Shown here one piece after another: positions 43,297 to 51,488 of a stretch of 64,000 bases of DNA (position 1 is its first letter; each line of letters begins with the position of its first letter). Under the pieces are notes generated by a model. It had not been told where the DNA came from. It worked only from the letters and a program-made list of their open reading frames with translations, and made no database searches. Source of the DNA: JANMDU01 sp031418715 (GTDB taxonomy: Bacteria; Pseudomonadota; Gammaproteobacteria; Burkholderiales; Burkholderiaceae_C); NCBI GenBank assembly GCA_031418715.1, contig JANOJL010000002.1, forward strand, positions 242,320 to 306,319, in the 5' to 3' direction. A program made the translations under genes and the position numbers.

Positions 43297-44295
43297 TCAC
43301 AGACGCTGCCAGCGCGCCCAATATTCAGCCGCCACCCGGTACGTGCCTTGTTGCACACGCAGCGTGGTTTGCAGATCGTGCCCATAGCCGCCGCCCATGG
43401 CAAATGCCATCGGAATGCGCCGTTGCCAAGCCCAATTCATCACGCGCCTGTCTCGCGCTTCCAGCCCGTCGTAGCTGAGCTTTAAGCGCCCGAGCCGGTC
43501 GCCTTCGTGTGGGTCTGCGCCTGCGAGATACAAAATCAGCCCTGGCGCGTAGGGCGAGAAAAAGCGCCGTTCTAGCTCATCGAGCGCATGATCCAGCGCA
43601 TGCAGGTATTCATCATCGCAGCAACCATCGGGCAAATCCACATCCAAATCGCTCGCCTCTTTGCGAAATGGGAAATTCTTCGCGCCGTGCATAGAAAGCG
43701 TAAAAACGCTTTCATCCCCCTGAAAAATCCGCGCTGTGCCATTGCCTTGATGCACATCTAAATCAATGATCGCCACACGTAGCGGGCGCGAGCTGCCATG
43801 CAACCTGCCCCACTCGCTTTGCATCAGCCGCGCTGTGACAGCAAAATCGTTGAACACACAAAAGCCGCCGCCTTTGTCGGCATAGCTGTGGTGCGTGCCA
43901 CCTGCTAGATTCGCAGCGATGCCGCTAGGAGAGTTTGAACCCTGCCCCAAACTCCCCCGAGAATGCATCCAGCCGAGTGCGACGCGCGCCGCAGCCACAC
44001 TCGCGCCCACCGAGCGCCGCGCTCTTTCTGCCATCGCCTCGCTCCACGGAAAACCAATCTCCCGCATGATTTTGGGATCGAGCCCGCCCTGCTCTACACC
44101 CAGCGATATGCCGCGAATATAGTCAGGCGTGTGCACCAAAGCCAACTCGCCATCGCTGGCCGCTGGCGCGATCTGCATGCTCACCACCGGCAGGTGGCTA
44201 GAGAGCCAATCGCGCAGCATGCGGTATTTGGGCATCGGAAAGCGATGGCCGTCTGGCAACGGCAAAACAAACTGATCAGCGTAATAAGCATGCAT
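43297..44295 (-). CDS. histone deacetylase family protein
   Basis: 332 residues of the arginase/deacetylase fold. Zinc/active-site motifs: NLAGGTHHSYADKGGGFCVF (two histidines), AIIDLDVHQGNGTARIF (Asp-x-His ligands) and LYLAGADPHEGDRLGRL (third Asp), plus MGGGYGHD. Bacterial members deacetylate polyamines or other small amides as well as proteins; the substrate is unknown here. Single gene; the 357-bp gap after it contains the phasin promoter. Confidence 0.93.
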   Translation of the reverse strand: MHAYYADQFVLPLPDGHRFPMPKYRMLRDWLSSHLPVVSMQIAPAASDGELALVHTPDYIRGISLGVEQGGLDPKIMREIGFPWSEAMAERARRSVGASVAAARVALGWMHSRGSLGQGSNSPSGIAANLAGGTHHSYADKGGGFCVFNDFAVTARLMQSEWGRLHGSSRPLRVAIIDLDVHQGNGTARIFQGDESVFTLSMHGAKNFPFRKEASDLDVDLPDGCCDDEYLHALDHALDELERRFFSPYAPGLILYLAGADPHEGDRLGRLKLSYDGLEARDRRVMNWAWQRRIPMAFAMGGGYGHDLQTTLRVQQGTYRVAAEYWARWQRL

Positions 44296-44540
44296 AGCGA
44301 TGATTGTGGCTGACTATGAATTCCATAGCACTTCAGATGTGATACTGCCAAGGTAAACGGCTCTTTTCTCTCTCAAACCTGCCTCCTGAAGGCTGATGGA
44401 CTGATGGGCTGTTTGGCTACGTTGCTGGGCGAGCGGGTGGCGTGAAGCAACAACCCAGCAGACAAGCCCATCTTTTGACGATTTGATGAAAACCTCACAA
44501 ACCACTGCGTTTTTAGAAATTCCGCTCTAAAAACAGCATT

Positions 44541-44556
44541 TTTGCTGCACCGCAAC
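44541..44556. promoter_or_regulatory. probable PhaR box 1
   Basis: TTTGCTGCACCGCAAC, an imperfect palindrome and the inverse of box 2 (TGTTGCACTGCAGCAA). Upstream of the phasin promoter. Confidence 0.5.
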
Positions 44557-44566
44557 AAAATACCAC

Positions 44567-44594
44567 TTGCAATGTCACGGGATTACCCTATACT
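44567..44594 (+). promoter_or_regulatory. phasin promoter
   Basis: -35 TTGCAA (44567-44572), 16-bp spacer, -10 TATACT (44589-44594). The transcript would start near 44601, in the second PhaR-like box. Confidence 0.6.
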
Positions 44595-44602
44595 ACAAAT
44601 TA

Positions 44603-44620
44603 TGTTGCACTGCAGCAAAA
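44603..44620. promoter_or_regulatory. probable PhaR box 2
   Basis: TGTTGCACTGCAGCAAAA overlaps the expected start of the phasin transcript, a position suited to repression by the PHB-sensing regulator PhaR. The regulator gene is not in the window. Confidence 0.5.
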
Positions 44621-44652
44621 AATCTTTTTAACCACCTCTAGGAGTACATACC

Positions 44653-45195
44653 ATGTTGACCGTAGATCAAGTTCTCGCCGCTCAAAAAGCCAATTTCGAC
44701 ACCTTGTTTGGCCTGACCAACAAAGCCTTCGCTGGCGTAGAAAAGCTCGTTGAGCTGAACCTCACCGCAGGCAAAGCAGCCTTAGGCGAAGCAGCTGAAG
44801 GTACGAAAGCTGCTCTCAGCGTGAAAGATGCACAAGAGCTGATGGCTCTGCAATCTTCCTTCCTGCAGCCAATGGCTGAGAAGAGCATGGCTTACAGCCG
44901 TCATTTGTATGATATCGCCTCTTCCACTGGCGCCGAGTTCACTTCCGCTGTCGAAGCGCAAACCGCTGCTGCACAAAAGCAGTTCGCTGGCTTGGTTGAA
45001 ACGATGGCCAAGAACGCACCTGCTGGCTCTGAGTCTGGCGTTGCCATGATGAAAAGCGCTGTTGCTGCTGCTGGCAATGCTTACGAAGCCGTGCAAAAAG
45101 CCGTCAAGCAAGCCACTGATCTGGCTGAGCAAAACATCGCTGCAGTGAGCCAACAAGCTGTTGCAACGACCAAAGCTGCCGCCAAGAAGCGTTAA
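44653..45195 (+). CDS. phasin family protein (PHB granule coat)
   Basis: 180 residues, all-helical, Ala-rich, no signal peptide. Phasin features: MLTVDQVLAAQKANFDTLFGLTNKAFAGVEKLVELN at the start, QAAQSSFLQPMAEKSMAYSRHLYDIAS-type central region and an Ala/Lys-rich tail (ATTKAAAKKR). It coats polyhydroxybutyrate granules and controls their size. A ribosome site (TAGGAG) precedes the ATG; a strong terminator follows at 45311. Regulation by PhaR is likely from the upstream boxes. Confidence 0.93.
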   Translation: MLTVDQVLAAQKANFDTLFGLTNKAFAGVEKLVELNLTAGKAALGEAAEGTKAALSVKDAQELMALQSSFLQPMAEKSMAYSRHLYDIASSTGAEFTSAVEAQTAAAQKQFAGLVETMAKNAPAGSESGVAMMKSAVAAAGNAYEAVQKAVKQATDLAEQNIAAVSQQAVATTKAAAKKR

Positions 45196-45310
45196 TCTTT
45201 AGAGTCCATTCCCAAGACGGATGGTCTGCCGCGAGGCACAATCTCGTTATTGAATTTGTACCAGTTGTCTCCTCGGGTCCTTTTCGGCTGCAAAGCTAGG
45301 GATCCAGTTC

Positions 45311-45343
45311 AAAGCCTAGTTCTCCGGAACTAGGCTTTTTTTT
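45311..45343 (+). terminator. rho-independent terminator of the phasin gene
   Basis: AAAGCCTAGTTC-tccg-GAACTAGGCTTT followed by TTTTT. 12-bp perfect stem, 115 nt after the phasin stop. Confidence 0.9.
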
Positions 45344-45389
45344 GTCTTGAAAATCCGAATGCAAAATGCCGGACTCAGAAGACTCTTTC

Positions 45390-48281
45390 TTACCGCAACA
45401 AAGCCTTCAAAGCATTCTGCAAACGACGCGCATTTTTCTCTTCATGCGCACTGGCCAAGACCGTAGCCGCATCTTGCTGCCAGGTGTCTTTCGGGGCGGC
45501 TTCGCCTCGCTTGGTGAGGAGTTGGAGCTGTAGCATGCGGCGGGCATCGAGTTGCTCAGCGGGCGTGGGCACTTCTGCGGCCATTTCCAAGCGTAGCAAG
45601 GCGGTTGATGCATCCCCTGAGGCTGGCTTGGATACAGCTTGAGCCCACTGGCTGCGAGCATTGGCTTGCAAACTGCGACCCAACAACTGGGCGCTGGGAA
45701 TAGCTTCAGCATTGCGGCCTTCCCAAGCGGTGAGTAGCCCCACCACGGATTCGCCATGCGCTTGCGCGGCGAGTTTCTTCAGAGCCATTTGGCCTTTGTC
45801 CATGCCATCGCGCAACGCGTAAAACGCGGTGTTTGAGAGGCGTGGGCCACGGTCTTCAAAACGCTCTTCGCTGCGGCCTGCGCCACGCGAATCTGGACGG
45901 CGATCACTAAAACCGCCCGGCTTGTTGTCTCCAAACCCACCAGGCTTCTTGTCACCAAATTTGCCATCACGCCGATCACCGCCACGCTTGTCACCAAACC
46001 GACCCGCCTCTGGCTTGGAAGGTGCGCCGAGTTTGGCACCCGGGCGGTCATCACCACGGCGAGCAACCACAGGCTTAGGCGGCGCTTTTGGCGGCTCAAC
46101 CGGAGCAGGGGCGACTTCTTCGGCAGCAGGTGCAGGTGCATCTGCAGATGCAGCAGCCTCATCCGCTATCGTTTCAGTAGCATCTTGCGAAGATTCTATA
46201 ACGGCTAGAGGCTCACTTTGCTCTAAACTCTCAGTTGTGGCAACGCTTGCATCGGAGGCATTCGTATCGGCTACAACTTCAGGAGAAGTATCCACTGAAG
46301 CTGGCTCTGCATTTTGTGAAACCGCATCACCGCCAGAAGCAGCAGGCGTTTCCACAGAAGCAGAAACGACAGGTACAACAGGCGCAACCACTTCAGGCAT
46401 TGCCCTACCCCGGCCAGCCGCATCCAGCGCGTCCATCGCGTTGCGAATGGCTTTCACGTCGTTGCTCGCAATTGCCGCATCGAGCGCTTTGGTGGCATCG
46501 AGCACGGCTTTGTCGTGTTGACTCATAGAAGCCGCTTGTTGCTCGCGCACCTGAGTTTTGCGCTCAAAGGCTTCGTCAATCGGCTTACGGAAAGCATCCC
46601 AAAGTTTTTGCTCTTCTTTGCGATCCATCGGCACGCTTTGCGCCTCGGCTTGCCAGCGCCCTTGCAGCGATTTCACGGCATCAATCCGCATCATCGGCGC
46701 TGCGCCCAATTCTTTGGCTTCCTCAATCAAAGCGCGGCGGCGCTCCAGGGAGGCTTTTTGAGCCACTTCGAGCGGGCCATGCGCGGCTTTTATAGCAGCT
46801 TTGTATTGCGGTTGCAGTTCAGCAAAGGTTTTCTCACCAATATGCCCCGCGCCACGCCATTTTTCAGCGAGCTGATGAAGCTCGCGGTCGACCAATTTCC
46901 AATCAGTGCGCGCAGCATTCGCAGCCGCCCAATTTTGAATCGCTTCAATCACAGCCACGCGCTCAGCTTTGTGAATCGCCTCTTCAGCCTTGATTTTGTC
47001 GAGCCAAGCTTCCACCAGTTTGTGGGCTTCGTTACAAGCTTCGTCAAACTTGCGCCACATTCCATGATTGGGCATACCGCCTTGATCGGTTTGCTTCCAA
47101 GCATCACGCAAGTTGCGTACCGCCTCTTGCTGTTTCCTGCCGCCGAGCGGCTTGGCCACCAGCGCTTGCGCTTTGATGATCAGCTCTTCACGAATCTGAT
47201 TTGCACGCCATTTTTGCCAGCCTTCCATCTCGCCCGCAGCGCCCAGTGCATCACGCGCTTTGGCTTCGACGCGGTCATCCATGAATTCGCCGTGCTCTTT
47301 GAGCGCGGCACGCAAATCATTGGCTGCTTGGGCACTGGCTTTGCCATGACCTTCAGCCAACTCTTGCTCTAATTTTGATAGCTGCTCGCGCACGGCGGCA
47401 TTGGCCGCTTGGCGTTTCTCAGGATCAACTTTCGGCTTGACAGGTTTGTCTGCCTTCTTTTCAACTGCTTCACCGCGAGCAGTTCGAATCGCATCAGCCC
47501 AGACCGGCACAGCGGGTAGCGGCGCACTTGCATCGCCCGCAGCAGCGATGGCTTGCGCCAGCGCGGCTGAGAAGGCTTCCCAGAGCGAGGTCAGCTGAGA
47601 TTGCGCGGTTTCAAGCTGCGGCGTGAATTTCGGATCGGTGCTGGCCCATTGCGCATCGGTTTGCAGCGAAGCGGTTTGCGCCGTCCAGTGCTTCACGTCC
47701 ACATGCAAAATCTCAAATGCAGCTTGCGCATCGGCCAAAGGCTTGGTTGAGAGCAATTCAATACGCTGCGCCATCATGATGGCTGCTTCGCGCTGCACCT
47801 GCGCGCGGTGCTGCAAATCTTCAATCTGCTTCACACGCTCATTCAAACTCGCCCGCAAAGCCGCCAGCGGCTCTTTCGAGAGCGGCGCACCCGCCTTGGC
47901 TGCATCACGCTGCCAAGCCAAAGCATCGGCAATATTGAGCTTAGTTGCATCCAGCAAAGCCTGCGCCTTGACGGCCCAATCGGCAGCAATATGCTCTTGC
48001 GCAGTGCTGCGCTTCAACTCATCGAGCTTCTCGCGCAAAGGCTTGGCAGCGCCTTTATCCCGCGCGGACAGCTCTTTGAACACCTCTTGCATTTGCTCAT
48101 GCGATGGATTGCTCGCCATCCACTCGCGCACCTTCGCCGCACGCTCGCCCGAGGTCGGCGCAGAAAATGCGCCACCTGTGAGGCCATCAAAAGGGTGCGC
48201 AGCTTGTGCCTTGGCAGGCTTGTTGTCTGGAGTTTCGGGCACGGTGTCCTCGGATTTTTTGAAGGCGGAAAAGTTGAGCAT
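45390..48281 (-). CDS. DUF349-domain protein
   Basis: 963 residues with several DUF349 repeats of long charged helices, for example WKKWRANQIREELIIKAQAL region, LRDAWKQTDQGG, FDEACNEAHKLVEAWLDKIK, LHQLAEKWRGAGHIGEKTF and FRKPIDEAFERKTQVREQQA. A Glu/Ala/Thr-rich stretch then a Gly/Asp/Lys/Arg low-complexity part (FGDKKPGGFGDNK, about 780-830) follow. Cytoplasmic; family function unknown. A copy of the dispersed repeat is in frame in the acidic stretch (46164-46226, residues EPLAVIESSQDATETIA). Confidence 0.88.
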   Translation of the reverse strand: MLNFSAFKKSEDTVPETPDNKPAKAQAAHPFDGLTGGAFSAPTSGERAAKVREWMASNPSHEQMQEVFKELSARDKGAAKPLREKLDELKRSTAQEHIAADWAVKAQALLDATKLNIADALAWQRDAAKAGAPLSKEPLAALRASLNERVKQIEDLQHRAQVQREAAIMMAQRIELLSTKPLADAQAAFEILHVDVKHWTAQTASLQTDAQWASTDPKFTPQLETAQSQLTSLWEAFSAALAQAIAAAGDASAPLPAVPVWADAIRTARGEAVEKKADKPVKPKVDPEKRQAANAAVREQLSKLEQELAEGHGKASAQAANDLRAALKEHGEFMDDRVEAKARDALGAAGEMEGWQKWRANQIREELIIKAQALVAKPLGGRKQQEAVRNLRDAWKQTDQGGMPNHGMWRKFDEACNEAHKLVEAWLDKIKAEEAIHKAERVAVIEAIQNWAAANAARTDWKLVDRELHQLAEKWRGAGHIGEKTFAELQPQYKAAIKAAHGPLEVAQKASLERRRALIEEAKELGAAPMMRIDAVKSLQGRWQAEAQSVPMDRKEEQKLWDAFRKPIDEAFERKTQVREQQAASMSQHDKAVLDATKALDAAIASNDVKAIRNAMDALDAAGRGRAMPEVVAPVVPVVSASVETPAASGGDAVSQNAEPASVDTSPEVVADTNASDASVATTESLEQSEPLAVIESSQDATETIADEAAASADAPAPAAEEVAPAPVEPPKAPPKPVVARRGDDRPGAKLGAPSKPEAGRFGDKRGGDRRDGKFGDKKPGGFGDNKPGGFSDRRPDSRGAGRSEERFEDRGPRLSNTAFYALRDGMDKGQMALKKLAAQAHGESVVGLLTAWEGRNAEAIPSAQLLGRSLQANARSQWAQAVSKPASGDASTALLRLEMAAEVPTPAEQLDARRMLQLQLLTKRGEAAPKDTWQQDAATVLASAHEEKNARRLQNALKALLR
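46164..46226 (+). repeat. dispersed repeat inside the DUF349 gene, copy 16
   Basis: Orientation A on the plus strand (antisense to the gene): CGCTATCGTTTCAGTAGCATCTTGCGAAGATTCTATAACGGCTAGAGGCTC. In frame in the low-complexity region, same frame as in parC. Confidence 0.85.
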
Positions 48282-48397
48282 AAGAAAGGGAAAAGACGCA
48301 ACCCGCCGAAAATGGCGGGAACTGTGTATTTTCGCTGTTTTTGGGCGGTAATCTCGCGCTTTTCTGGCTCATTGACATTCGCTTCAAGCAAAACACA

Positions 48398-49033
48398 CTA
48401 AACCCCCATCAGCATCTCATAAACGCAATACGCTGCATACGCATCGTTCGCCGCATACACCAACTGATGCTCAGTCAAGCTAGGCATCGCCCAATTGCTC
48501 GTCGAAGCCTTTTTAGATTTGATGAAGCGCTGCCCAAACAAGGTCGCCACAGCCGCCTTCACACCCATTTCTTTGCGATAACCCAGCTTGCGAAACAGCG
48601 TGTTAATCTCCACCACGTCAATGGGTTCCACGCCGAGCTTGTGGCGGATACGCTTTTTGTCATCGCCCAAACCAAAGCCCGCTTTGGCGATGCCCGGCAT
48701 CGCCAGCAATTCAGCAGCCATCGCACGACAACCCGCGTCGTGCAACTGAAACACCCATGCCCGCTCCCGCGTGGCTAATTGCAAAATGTGCGGCCCGGTA
48801 GAGATTTCGCCCACACGAAACGTCGGTTTCGACTCCGTATCAAAGCCCCAAACAGGCGTGCACTGCAACTCCACCGCCGCCTCGCGCGCCTGCGCAGCCG
48901 TGTGTACCAGCGTGATGCGATCCATGTCCAGACGCGCAAAAAGCGGCATCAAAGCCATCGCGTCGATGCTTGGAGGCTCGCGGTGCTCAGCAGGCCTGTG
49001 CGGGCGATCTGGCTGCGCAAGATGTTCTGTCAT
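48398..49033 (-). CDS. 3'-5' exonuclease (RNase D-like DEDD family)
   Basis: 211 residues. DEDD exonuclease motifs: VWGFDTESKPTF (Asp and Glu), GIAKAGFGLGDDKKRI (Asp) and LVYAANDAYAAYCVYEML (Tyr-x3-Asp). No HRDC domains, so shorter than RNase D. A start at MALMPLF (26 codons later) is possible; the N-terminal extension is Pro/Arg-rich. Acts on nucleic acid 3' ends; target unknown. Gene stands alone. Confidence 0.88.
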   Translation of the reverse strand: MTEHLAQPDRPHRPAEHREPPSIDAMALMPLFARLDMDRITLVHTAAQAREAAVELQCTPVWGFDTESKPTFRVGEISTGPHILQLATRERAWVFQLHDAGCRAMAAELLAMPGIAKAGFGLGDDKKRIRHKLGVEPIDVVEINTLFRKLGYRKEMGVKAAVATLFGQRFIKSKKASTSNWAMPSLTEHQLVYAANDAYAAYCVYEMLMGV

Positions 49034-49087
49034 GGCTTGAAGTGGTGTGGAATGGATATAGCCGTATCATCGCATTGAAGGAATACC

Positions 49088-49390
49088 ATGAAAAAAACAT
49101 TTCAACTCGCCCAAGAAGGCAAACACCCCGATCGCTTGCTCGATGCGATCAAACACGATATCCGCAAATACTTGAAGCGCGAGCGTGGCCGAGCCTTGCC
49201 AAAAGGCGTTGATTTTTGGGATTTTGACTGTCGCTTTGGTCAGACTGAGCCTGAATCAGCCACTGCACATGTGGCCGAGCTGCTCGATCTGATTGACGCG
49301 CTGGCCACAGAGGGCGGCACACAGTTTTATATCGAGATTATGGCCAAGCATGGGCACCGCAAGCCTCGCGAGAACCACGCCGTAAACTAA
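49088..49390 (+). CDS. DUF6172 family protein
   Basis: 100 residues: MKKTFQLAQEGKHPDRLLDA, IRKYLKRERGRALPKGVDFWDFDCRFG, and a short helical end. I recognise it as the small DUF6172-like family of proteobacteria, function unknown. Preceded by AAGGAATACC. 9 nt before the peptide-binding protein gene. Confidence 0.75.
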   Translation: MKKTFQLAQEGKHPDRLLDAIKHDIRKYLKRERGRALPKGVDFWDFDCRFGQTEPESATAHVAELLDLIDALATEGGTQFYIEIMAKHGHRKPRENHAVN

Positions 49391-49399
49391 AGGTTCCTC

Positions 49400-50995
49400 A
49401 TGACAAAAACCTCTCGCTCAGGCAAGCTCTTGCGATCCCAGTTCATCGCGCTTGGTTTCAGCTTATTCGTAGCGTCAGCCAGCCAAGCCGCCACTGTTCG
49501 TTTTGCAAATCAAGGTGATGTGCTCTCGCTCGATCCGCATTCACTCAACGAAGCCGTGCAACTGGCTTTTTTAAACAATGTCTTTGAAGCTTTGGTCACG
49601 CGCGGCAAAGATTTGAAAATCACCGCTTCTTTGGCCAGCGATTGGCGCTTGAAATCGCCCACCGTTTGGCAGTTTGACTTGCGCAAAGGCGTGAAATTTC
49701 ATGATGACACGCCCTTTGGTGCACAAGATGTGATTTTCTCGCTGAACCGCGCGCGTGGCGAGGGCTCGGATGTGCGCTCGCAACTAGCCTCGATCAAAGA
49801 AATTCGCCAGACCGGGGAATTTCAAGTAGAAATTGAAACCAGCTCACCCAACCCAATCCTGCCAGATCTGATCACCAATATCCTCATCATCAGCAAGCAA
49901 TGGGCTGAAAAGAACAATGCTGAACGCCCAGTGGATCGCCGCCGTGGCATTGAAAATGCCGCTTCGTTTCGCGCCAATGGCACGGGGCCTTATCGCGTAC
50001 GCGAACGCCAACCTTCGGTGCGCACCGTGATTTCACGCCACACAGGCTGGTGGGGCAAGTCGGAAAGCAATGTGGATGAGGTGACTTTTCTGCCCATCAC
50101 CAACGACGGCACCCGCGTTGCTGCATTGCTCTCTGGTGAAGTAGATTTGATTGATCCTGTGCCGCTGCAAGACATGGAACGCGTGAAGGCACGGCCTGGC
50201 TTGAAAGTAACGCAAGCGCCAGAATCACGTGTCATTTTTCTGGGCTTTGATCAAGCGCGCGATGAGCTACTTTACTCATCGGTGAAGGGTAAAAATCCAT
50301 TCAAAGATGTCCGCGTGCGCCAGGCCATGTATCAAGCGATTGATATCGACAGCATCGTGAGCAAGGTGATGCGCGGCTTGGCTGTGCCCACGGGTGCGAT
50401 GATCACCGATGGCATACGCGGCTTCTCCCCCGAGATGACGCGCCGCCTGCCTTTTGATGCCGCAGCTTCACGTCGCTTGCTCACTGAAGCGGGCTACCCC
50501 GATGGGTTCGAAGTGACGATGCATTGCCCCAACGATCGCTATGTGAATGATGCTGAGATTTGCCAAGCGGTGGCAGCCAACGCATCGCGTGTGGGTATTC
50601 GCGTGCGCTTGCAAACTGAGCCTAAAGCCACTTACTTCCCCCGCGCTTTGAAGCGCGACGTGAGCTTCTTCATGCTCGGCTGGTCTCCTGCGGGCTACGA
50701 CACGCATAACGTGCTCTTCACCGTGATCGCCAGCGCCAAAGGAGCGCAAGGCCAGTGGAATTTTGGCGCTTACAGCAATGCAGCATTGGATGCGCTCACT
50801 GCCAAGATTCAAAGCGAAACGGTAGAGAGCAACCGAAACGCCATGATCAAGCAGGCGCTAGAGATTCATAGCAAAGAAGTGGGCCATATTCCCCTGCATC
50901 AGCAAATGCTCACTTGGGGCATGAAAAGCAACGTCACAGCATATCAACGCGCCGATGGCTTCATGCTCTTTAAGTGGGTCAACGTCGGCAAATAA
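49400..50995 (+). CDS. ABC transporter periplasmic substrate-binding protein (SBP_bac_5, peptide type)
   Basis: 531 residues. A signal peptide (LGFSLFVASASQAATVRF) and the family 5 motif FANQGDVLSLDPHSLNEA start the mature protein. VWQFDLRKGVKFHDDTPFGA, FSLNRARGEGS, VRVRQAMYQAIDIDSIVSKV and RADGFMLFKWVN are typical of DppA/OppA-like proteins. It delivers peptides or similar solutes to an ABC permease; no permease genes are adjacent. Start chosen at 49400 after AAAGGTTCCTC. Confidence 0.92.
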   Translation: MTKTSRSGKLLRSQFIALGFSLFVASASQAATVRFANQGDVLSLDPHSLNEAVQLAFLNNVFEALVTRGKDLKITASLASDWRLKSPTVWQFDLRKGVKFHDDTPFGAQDVIFSLNRARGEGSDVRSQLASIKEIRQTGEFQVEIETSSPNPILPDLITNILIISKQWAEKNNAERPVDRRRGIENAASFRANGTGPYRVRERQPSVRTVISRHTGWWGKSESNVDEVTFLPITNDGTRVAALLSGEVDLIDPVPLQDMERVKARPGLKVTQAPESRVIFLGFDQARDELLYSSVKGKNPFKDVRVRQAMYQAIDIDSIVSKVMRGLAVPTGAMITDGIRGFSPEMTRRLPFDAAASRRLLTEAGYPDGFEVTMHCPNDRYVNDAEICQAVAANASRVGIRVRLQTEPKATYFPRALKRDVSFFMLGWSPAGYDTHNVLFTVIASAKGAQGQWNFGAYSNAALDALTAKIQSETVESNRNAMIKQALEIHSKEVGHIPLHQQMLTWGMKSNVTAYQRADGFMLFKWVNVGK

Positions 50996-51005
50996 TCAGC
51001 CTGCA

Positions 51006-51488
51006 TCAGCTCATCAAAATTGGGCCGCCGCGTTCTTGATCTGCAACGCGGCGAATGTAAGCTTGAAAATCTGGATCTTCACCGCGCAGCAGCAATGGCA
51101 GCGCGTTGTGAAAATCGTCACGCGCACACCATTCGCGCATGTAGTCGTCCCAACTGTTCCAGCGGCGGCGCTCTTCTTGGTTCATCTTTTCTTTGTAGGC
51201 AACCAAATAGGCGCGTTCAAACAGCGAAATCAGCATATCGAAAATCACCAGCATGCGCTCGATTTGCTCTGAGCTCGGATTTGGCAGCGGCTCGTTGGTG
51301 CGTAAATGCAGATCAGGATGTGCCAAAACGATTTTGAGGAAATCGTTGTAAGCATTGGAGAGCAGTTGGTAGCCCTCTTCTTCTTCATTGACGCGCTCTT
51401 TGCGTTCTTGCAAAACAAAAATACCAATCGCAATCGGCAAACCAAGCACGGTGACGATGTAGCTGGCCAGCTCCCATATCTCACGCAT
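51006..51488 (-). CDS. hypothetical membrane protein
   Basis: 160 residues from the ATG at 51488, overlapping the aceK stop by 8 nt (ATGCGTGA). One N-terminal membrane helix (LASYIVTVLGLPIAIGIFVL) is followed by a coiled/helical cytoplasmic part (ERKERVNEEEEGYQLLSNAY, EQIERMLVIFDMLISLFERA) rich in charged and Trp/Arg residues. Unknown family. Translationally coupled to aceK. The longest frame starts within aceK and is not used. Confidence 0.75.
   Translation of the reverse strand: MREIWELASYIVTVLGLPIAIGIFVLQERKERVNEEEEGYQLLSNAYNDFLKIVLAHPDLHLRTNEPLPNPSSEQIERMLVIFDMLISLFERAYLVAYKEKMNQEERRRWNSWDDYMREWCARDDFHNALPLLLRGEDPDFQAYIRRVADQERGGPILMS

Noticed and set aside
45829..46521. Plus-strand Ser/Pro/Ala-rich frame opposite the DUF349 gene
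   Set aside because: Low-complexity mirror of the Gly/Asp/Lys-rich part of the real gene.
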